A stretch of DNA of 64,000 bases from Megamerina dolium. Lineage: Eukaryota; Arthropoda; Insecta; Diptera; Megamerinidae. A model generated the notes under the pieces. The model did no database searches and was not told where the DNA came from. It saw only the letters and a list, made by a program, of their open reading frames with translations. The translations under genes were made by a program, and so were the position numbers. The DNA is taken from positions 9,411,540 through 9,475,539 of the forward strand of contig OY978525.1 in the NCBI GenBank assembly GCA_963854835.1, written 5' to 3'. Below are positions 57,590 through 64,000 of the stretch, one piece after another; within the stretch, counting starts at the first letter, position 1, and each line of letters starts with the position of its first letter.

Positions 57590-58615
57590 TTTCATCCTGG
57601 CACGTGCTAAACTAAGACATTTCCGTAAAATCTTCTATAAAATATGGATGGGCTATAACTCGACAAATAAGCCCATATTTTCCAATCACTATTTGCCAAT
57701 AACCCTAATAGGGGTAAAATGTATAACTGATTCCTATTAATTTTTCCTTTACAACATTTCCTCTTCATATACTGAACCGTCATCTCCAACCCTAAAAGTG
57801 CTCCTATACAAAATGTACATAAAATCACCAGAAAATGAGCAAACTATTCCATAGCTGTCCAGGAAATATTACCAGAATGGAAATAAATATGTTTCATTAA
57901 TTTTTTCCTTGCCAATATTTCTTCTGACCAAATTTACCCCCCCAATCTCCGTCTCTTAAAGGGACGTTTTTGTGCATTTCGCTCCAGGGTGCACCTATCT
58001 CGAGGTGTAAAATATATTACTGACTCCCATTAATTCTCACTAATCTACATTTGTTCAGAATATTACTAATATTACACCCTACCTTCACCCCTTATGGGTG
58101 CTCCCCATGCATTTAAAAACCCCTAAAAATTCACAAATATTACATAGAGGCCCAATAAATGCCCGTAGAGTAGAGAAACGAAACAAATATGGTTCATTAA
58201 TTTTTCCTCGCCAATATTTCTTCTGACCAAATTTATCCACCTTCTTCGTCTCTTGAAGGGACGTTTTTGTGCATTTCGCTCCCAGGGTGCACCTATCTCT
58301 AGGTGTAAAATTTATGACTGACTCCCATTAATTCTCACTAATCTACATTTGTTCAGAATATTACTAATATTACTCCCTATCTTTAGCCCTTATGGGTGCT
58401 CTCCTACAAAATGCATTTAAAAACCGCTAAAAATCAACAAACATCACATAGAGGCCCAATAAATGCCCGTAGAATGGAGAAATATATTATCGACGCGCAT
58501 TAATTTTTCTATCCCAACATTTTTCCCAAATATACTTACCCCTATCTCCATCACTTAAAGGGACTATCATACAAAATTGAAGATTTTTTTTTTAAATTGA
58601 AAGAATATCAATTTT
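57590..58615 (+). repeat. Family D tandem array, ~299-bp dimer
   Basis: CCAATATTTCTTCTGACCAA recurs at 57912 and 58210 and is followed both times by CTTCTCCGTCTCTTRAAGGG-like and ACGTTTTTGTGCATTTCGCT blocks. Intervening monomers carry TTAATTCTCACTAATCTACA and CCCTTATGGGTGCTC. It has two dimers plus decayed units on both sides, in the same orientation as 8.6-10.85 kb. Confidence 0.8.
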
Positions 58616-59745
58616 TAGCGGAGCCCCCCTAGTATGCATAGCGAAGAAATACTACTTTTCGAACATATTGCAACGATGTAAGTACTTTGTAATTATATTA
58701 TAAACTAGCTGGGTATATGATTAAAATAATACAAGTCACTATTACGTTCCACAAAAAAAAAAACAAGTAATTGCTCATTATTTAATGACGAGCAATAATA
58801 AATAATAACTATATTTATTACAGGTAATAGAACGTCATTTGAAATTGCTGACATAGTGAGCGAAAGAGTAAATAATAGAAAATAATTTTCCAGAGTTGAT
58901 TAAACTTAGCGAGATATAGAGAGAGAGAGAGAATACGAAAATAAAGTTACTTTCCGATATATTTTAAAATTGATAACAATATTTACAATTTACCCACAAT
59001 ATTAGAATTCGTGTGAGCCAATTTATGGGGCCCAAATACCCGATCAACCGACCGTGGAGTGAATACCTAATTTCTTTGAATTCTTATTTCCATTGCCTCA
59101 AGCAAAGAATGCTCTTTCTCAACACAAATAAAGACTTTCGCCTTTTGACGAAACTTTCACTGTATTCGCTTGAAACGTGCTTATCATTTAAATTGCTTCC
59201 CCCCAAAAAGGGAGCGCAAAAATTAGCCATCGTTTGTGAGAGAGGAGGAGAGAAAGAGAGAGCGCGCGAGAGAATCACTTGTCCATAGTACGCATGTTAA
59301 AATACAAGTCACTGGGTTAGCATTACAGTAATACAAAATGTACTCAAATATGTCACCAAAGTCGAATATACGATTACAGAGAATATAAATATTCTCGTAT
59401 GTGTAGTACATAAAGTAGAGGAATACTCATACATTTTCGAGCAAATCCACCCTTGAACCACCCTATTGCATAGAAGAAATTCAAATATTTAAACGTTTAT
59501 TGTTCGGAAATGCTTTTGAGCGAAAGTGAAATTTTAATGAATTTCGTTAGAAATATCGTAATGGTGAGGCAGTAGACACTTTTAAACTTTATTATTAAGT
59601 GGTGTCGCCGCTTATAAAATTAACGTAATTTATTACTAATGTGCACCCTTCAATAAGCGGAGATATCTTTTAAATTTGCTAAAAGGCTTCAATAACATTT
59701 TATGTTGAAAAAAGTCGAGTCTGTTAAGTCCGGGCGTACCAAAAA
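58616..59745. other. Mostly unrecognised, contains GA-rich microsatellites
   Basis: GAGAGAGAGAGAGA near 58919 and a GAGAGAGCGCGCGAGAG stretch near 59254. The ORFs at 59013-59288 and 59084-59278 are on opposite strands and lack domains. Confidence 0.45.
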
Positions 59746-59749
59746 TTAA

Positions 59750-59952
59750 AGCTTTATCCTAGAGCTCTTTTAGAAGCTTCTCCATGGTAAATCGTTACTG
59801 CCGCAAGAATTGCCAATTGCTTGCCGACAGGTGGGTAGCGTTCGAAAGAAAAATATTCGATATTAAAGTTGTGCTTCAATCATAAATTAAACTCACGACC
59901 TACAGATCAGAAGGCTGTACCTACTACTAACCACAAAGCTACGGCTGCTACT
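59750..59952 (-). mobile_element. tRNA-derived SINE, 5' half
   Basis: On the minus strand: AGCCGTAGCTTTGTGGTTAG, then ACAGCCTTCTGATCTGTAGG and GTCGTGAGTTTAATTTATG (degraded B box), the core up to AAGCTTCTAAAAGAGCTC. The 3' half is missing. Confidence 0.8.
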
Positions 59953-59989
59953 TCTATTTTTAGGTATAGACTTTATATAGTTGGAATAT

Positions 59990-60950
59990 GAAATTGTGGG
60001 CGTGGTCATCTCATTTTTCGGCAAACATTGAACAGCAAAAATATTAATATGAATACCAAATACGGCGGCCCCTTAATCATTTTGAAGAGAAATATAGCGA
60101 CACTATTGAATGAGCCATATTAGTGATTTTGTATGGAAGCTATATGAAATAGTGGGCATGGTTTTCAGTAAATTTTGAACTGCTAAAATATCTTCACACC
60201 AAATATGGTTGTCTTATAATCATTTTAAAGGGGAAAATAGACACATTATTCAGCGAATCATAAGTGTAACTATATATAAGGTTTACATGACCAAGTAGGC
60301 GTGGCTCGCCTATTTCTTGCAAGATTATTGCGCTTTAAAATATTTCTCCTTACTCCAAATATAGTAGTCATAGAGGAAATATAAACAAGAGTTATGATGA
60401 TTTAAATTTTTTAGAAAACTCCGAGATCTCTCTTTGTTTGTCCTTTGCTTGGGCGTGGCCGATCACCGATCGTACTCAATTTTAATAGTGTCCGTATTCT
60501 TGGACCATAGATTGAATTTTTCTTTTAATATTAACATTTGTTTAAGTTATCTTACAAATCAACCAGGTTTCAAACTGACGGTAAGATAAACGGATCCCTT
60601 TAAGTCTCTTATGGAAGTGACATTGATAAAGAATATATTATATTGGGAAAAAAAAAATAAATTCGTTATTTTTAAACAAATAAATCTGACTTAAAAAAAA
60701 AAGATTCCGATGTGTCTCTTTGTTTGCTCGGTGTGGGTATGGCCGATGACCGATGGTGCCCAATTTTAATAGAAACCGTATTCTTGGACCATAGACCGAA
60801 TTTTTCTTTTAATGTCAACATTTTTGTAAGTTATCGTGCAAACCAAACAGGTTTCAGATGAACGGACCACTTTAACTCGGCTATAGAAGTGATTTTGGTA
60901 AAGAATATATTAGATTGGGGAGGAAAACGATATTCATTATTTTTAAACCA
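59990..60950 (+). repeat. Family C array with duplicated mini-me-like end
   Basis: GGGCGTGG/GGGCATGG/AGGCGTGG recur near 59998, 60154, 60296 and 60451, i.e. about 150 bases apart, followed by a conserved end: GATCACCGATCGT, TATTCTTGGACCATAGATTG, AAGTTATCTTACAAATCAAC and CAGGTTTCAAACTGACGG. The end module is repeated at 60728-60950 (GATGACCGATGG, same downstream order). The unit at 60130-60170 (GATTTTGTATGGAAGCTATA, GGGCATGGTTTTCAG) combines features of families A, B and C. Without the GGAC microsatellite of the 25.9-kb copy. Confidence 0.75.
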
Positions 60951-61576
60951 TCTGTATAATTCCGAATTTCTGAAAAAAGCTCGAGGTTTGGATGCCATAC
61001 ATGAATTTGACGCAGGAAAAAAGCATTACATTCCATCTACAAAGTCTTGGAAGCGCCGAAAAGTTTGACACACAAAGGTTTTTCAGTACATTTGGTGGGT
61101 GACTTAAAAGAAATCATCTTCTATGAGCTACTTTCAAATGGTCAAAAACTAATTTCCATCTCTACTATTAACAATTGGACTATTTGAAGGTAGCAATTAA
61201 TCAGACGTGGTCAGAATTTGTCAGAACAGTACACGTGTTGTTTTCCATCAAGCCGACGTCAGGCCGTGCACGCCTTTAACGAGACGCCAGAATATCCAGA
61301 ATCTTGCTGGGAAAGTTTTGATGTGTCACTAAACGTGAATAATATACTATAAGCTGCTTTTAAATGGCTAAACACTAAATTCCGAACGTTAATAAATGAA
61401 TCTTTTGACGATAGCAATTGATCAGAAGTGGCCAAAATCGACCAACAGGAAAGGTATTGTGTTCCATCGTGGCACCATAAGTTTATAGTGGCTCGCCAGA
61501 AACCCCAAAAGCTTAATTAGGAAGTTTTGATGCATTCACATTGTAGTCCAGACTTGGAACCAAGCGATTATCATTT

Positions 61577-61670
61577 TTTTTTATTTATTTATTTAATTTA
61601 GTATTTAATTTATTTCATTGAGGGCTGGCCTACGATGCCATATTGCCCTGTTGCTTAAAGGCTCGTTTAA
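61577..61670 (-). mobile_element. Possible LINE 3' end with AAAT-rich tail
   Basis: On the minus strand: GCAACAGGGCAATATGGCAT, CGTAGGCCAGCCCTCAATGA, followed by an AATAAATTAAATA-type tail of about 50 bases. It looks like a retroelement 3' end and it interrupts the mariner relic right after DYHF; family not recognised. Confidence 0.4.
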
Positions 61671-61760
61671 ACTTCATACACCAAGTGATGTTTGCGGAGA
61701 GCGTCGTTGATACATATAAGGGTGTCTTCTAGAAACTAGTTCAGTCGATGTTTTCTTAGT

Positions 61761-61912
61761 GCTTCCCAAGAATGGATGGGTCTACGCCCCGGAAGCACTC
61801 GACCACGTGTTCGACCAAGGTCCATTCAACTCAGCTGAATACGGAAATGCTTTGTACGGGAACAAAACAAAGCATTTTCGTATTCTTGCTGCTACAACAA
61901 CAACAACAACAA
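61761..61912 (+). mobile_element. CAA-tailed short retroposon, second copy
   Basis: Starts GCTTCCCAAGAATGGATGGG at the same base as the 46-kb copy, then TCTACGCCCCGGAAGCACTC, GTGTTCGACCAAGG, AATACGGAAATGCTTTGTAC, and ends GCTGCTACAACAACAACAAC. It is flanked by TTTTCTTAGT (61751-61760) and TTTTCTCATT (61914-61923), a plausible degraded duplication. It splits the C-terminal part of the mariner relic. ORF 61772-62005 runs across both and is not a gene. Confidence 0.75.
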
Positions 61913-62186
61913 CTTTTTCTCATTAAGCACCAAGACTTCTATGAGAGAGTTATTATGAAGTTAGCTTTAAAATGGCACGTATGGCAAAATAGATATCCGA
62001 TTTGAGTTAAATAAAGTCTTGATAAAAACCTTAAAAATAATTGAGTTCCTTTCCCCCAATTTTAATATCTTCGAATTAAAATTCGATTCGTATTCGATTT
62101 ATTCGATGTTTCGATTATTTTTTTTTTTTTTCTTTTGAAAATTGCTTACAATGATTGCAGTCACTGATTTAATACGTACTTACAAT

Positions 62187-62611
62187 TAGGACTGTGTGAT
62201 TAATCGAACAAACTAATTAATCAATTTATTCGATTAAACAAAATTCTGATTAATTAAAATACGAATTATTCGATTAATCAGAATTTTGATTAATCAAAAT
62301 ATTTTTCATTTAGTTATTCTATGTTTATGAAATTTTATTTGGAAAAAAAAAATTCATTCTCATTCTCATATTCGAAAGTTACCCGACCGACGACTTTGTA
62401 TTGGAAAAAATTTTATAAATATTTTTAATATTTTATTGGAATTATTTTATTCTGATTAATCAAAATTTTGATTAATCGAATTATTTCAATATTGGAATAT
62501 TCAAAATCATAATTATATGAATAAATTCTTATTTGATTAATCGTATAATTGATTAATCAACAATTGTGATTAATCAAATTGTTCGACTAAACGATTAATC
62601 GCACAGCTCTA
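62187..62611. mobile_element. hAT-type MITE built of GATTAATC motifs
   Basis: A 425-base element flanked by a perfect 8-base duplication, CTTACAAT, at 62179-62186 and 62612-62619. Ends are TAGGACTGTGTGATTAATCG and (complement of right end) TAGAGCTGTGCGATTAATCG. An 8-base target with TAG-starting ends is the hAT pattern. The interior holds about ten GATTAATC/GATTAATT motifs in both orientations around an unrelated AT-rich centre. No coding capacity. A related incomplete copy is at 29664-29905. Confidence 0.8.
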
Positions 62612-62619
62612 CTTACAAT

Positions 62620-63740
62620 CATCCAAATATTGATTTTTTTTTTTCAATATTATGACTTATTATATTTTTGAGATATTTTCTTTTTCCAACAAAAAAGCAA
62701 TATCCACATTTTTTCATGTAAATATATTTATTTGTTAAATATCTGTTCAATTTAATCACCAAATAACTTTCAACCCTGTGAATGAGCGTACACATATACG
62801 AGAAAAAGATTAAAGATATATTGCCTTAATACGATACAAGTAAACACTTTAGAGCATATAAATATATGCACTTGGATATGGGGCATTAAATAAGGGTGGA
62901 TTTAATAATGATTTTCTAACATATACATAGTTGAATGTCTGTTAGAGTATCAAAATTCTTATGGAATGTGCAATATAATAGACTTTTCGTTAGAATTTCT
63001 TTTCTTCTTTTGGCGTAGGAATTAAGTACGAGTACATTGATCTACTTACATAATACAATAGATTTAGCAATGTCAATTACGTTGTTGTTTGATGATGACG
63101 TCGATGATAATTGCGTAGTTTCGCGTTGTCATGTAATTCAGATGAACGATGTAATCCACAAGAAGTTGGTATATTTGATATTTTCAACAGTGGTAGTTGC
63201 GTTTTATATATGATATCCCCATATATCCGTTTTGTATTGATTTATTACATTTGCAGCAGCAGCATTAAATTTTATTTAACAAATATTATTGAATTATTTC
63301 ATTAAGATTTATTTATTTTTTTTTTAAACAATACACGCACAAAAAAAAAAGAAAAATATGGAACAAGCAAAAAAAAATAGAAGAAATAAAAATATTAATT
63401 TGTTTTTAGTGATTTATTTTTTAGAACATTTTTTTTTTTTTTTCAAATAAAAATCAATTTAAAAACTTATTTTCTTCAATTTTTGTATTTAATATAAAGT
63501 ATTAATGTTGTTTTATTGTCTTTCCCCTTTGATTTTATACAATTTTTTTTTAACAATAATTATTAATATTTGATTCTTGTTGTTTCAAGTTTTTTTTTTT
63601 TTTTTTAGTGTAAACACAGAATAAGCTAAAATGTTATACACAAAAAAAAAAAATAAGATTAATTGTTAAAACATATATGTATGTAGTGTATTATTGTAGT
63701 GTAATATTGTTAAAAAGCAAAACATGTCTATTGAGTGATT
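62620..63740. other. AT-rich stretch with homopolymers, nothing recognised
   Basis: T- and A-runs near 63315, 63340, 63430, 63591 and 63645. ORF 63111-63305 has no recognised domain. Confidence 0.45.
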
Positions 63741-63749
63741 TCCATAAAC

Positions 63750-63827
63750 TCGAAAATGCCTTGAAAACTTCGAAAACGCCTCGAAAACCTCGAAAATGAT
63801 TCGAAAACCTCGAAATTCTTGAAAATT
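63750..63827. repeat. Phased A-tract short tandem repeat (likely bent DNA)
   Basis: Eight GAAA(A) tracts start at about 63752, 63763, 63772, 63783, 63792, 63803, 63812 and 63821, i.e. alternating 11 and 9 bases, averaging 10. Underlying unit is about 20 bases (TCGAAAACCTCGAAAATGAT-like). The minus-strand ORF 63666-63929 reads through it and is not a gene candidate. Confidence 0.75.
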
Positions 63828-64000
63828 TGTATAAAGAAAAACTTCCAAGATAAATTTAATGTTAAAACTACTTTGAAAATGTTTCGAAGTTTTCTTAATA
63901 CTTGAAATTGCCGATTTTCGATATTTCATTAAGTTAAAATGACATGAAAATTTTCAAAGTTTTCAAATTTGACAGGAAAGAAATCACCTCTGCTCGCTAT

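Larger units (their letters stand above)
60990..62005 (+). pseudogene. Relic of a second mariner lineage transposase, with nested retroposons
   Basis: Decayed transposase pieces appear in order on the plus strand: KSWKRRKV and YIWW near 61041-61090, KEIIFYELLSNGQKLIS at about 61107, a second copy of the same region (61339-61480), EVLMHSHCSPDLEPSDYHF at about 61521-61577 (third catalytic Asp kept), and QDFYERVIMKLALKWHVWQN at about 61930-61990. This reads like irritans/mauritiana-type mariners and not like the 11.3/41.7-kb family. The central part is duplicated with an offset near 230 bases and strongly diverged. The catalytic second Asp motif is lost. The gap at 61577-61917 holds two retroposon insertions. 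Confidence 0.75.

Noticed and set aside
59013..59288. 91-residue ORF
   Set aside because: An opposite-strand ORF covers the same bases, there is no domain, and the end is a GA-rich microsatellite.

Overview
This window is AT-rich, repeat-dominated intergenic (or intronic) DNA from an insect genome, most likely a brachyceran fly; a tephritid is my best guess. That rests on the element mix (mariner and Tc1 relatives, RTE-type LINEs with a TAAG tail, a GGAC microsatellite element like the dipteran mini-me elements) and on the many TATGTACATA-type microsatellites. I recognise no host protein-coding gene. Every open reading frame with recognisable homology belongs to a transposable element, and all of those are broken.

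The background is a patchwork of tandem arrays with a basic unit of about 150-164 bp. Family A (164 bp) lies at about 0.3-1.9, 3.5-5.6, 7.0-8.2 and 39.2-41.0 kb. Family B (about 153 bp, often a 306-bp dimer) lies at 16.5-18.0, 19.3-21.4, 33.6-35.2 and 36.6-38.2 kb. Family C (about 150 bp, GGGCGTGG-rich) lies at 24.6-26.1 and 60.0-60.9 kb. Family D (about 150-160 bp) lies at 8.6-10.85, 31.15-31.96, 43.8-44.3, 55.0-55.6 and 57.6-58.6 kb. In one orientation most of these units share a core close to TTTGTATGGGAG, so they look like one diverged superfamily. Families A and B have opposite orientations in the left and right halves. Smaller tandem families occur at 44.8-45.0, 47.9-48.65 and 49.96-51.0 kb.

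Discrete mobile elements are scattered in and between the arrays. DNA transposons: a Tc1-like element with long IR/DR-type ends (55794-57396); two copies and one end fragment of a DD34D mariner (11250-12832, 41672-42894, 6649-6709); a relic of a second mariner lineage (60990-62005); two mariner-derived MITEs (22344-22737, 28876-29266); and single MITEs of probable piggyBac (8763-9473), PIF/Harbinger (31281-31823) and hAT (62187-62611) type. Retroelements: RTE-type LINE 3' ends (27.0-27.6, 45301-45778, 52.8-53.68 kb); another LINE 3' end (9820-10210); a tRNA-derived SINE family with at least eight copies or fragments; and a short CAA-tailed retroposon (46031-46202, 61761-61912). Many insertions have target-site duplications readable directly in the sequence, and several are nested, which gives relative ages.

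The most notable signals are the multi-family ~150-bp repeat superfamily, the SINE family with a tRNA-Arg-like head and two different 3' ends, the mariner-derived MITE pair in which one copy carries an internal inversion, and the GATTAATC-rich hAT MITE. Repeat boundaries are by eye and are usually uncertain by some tens of bases, except where a target-site duplication fixes them.
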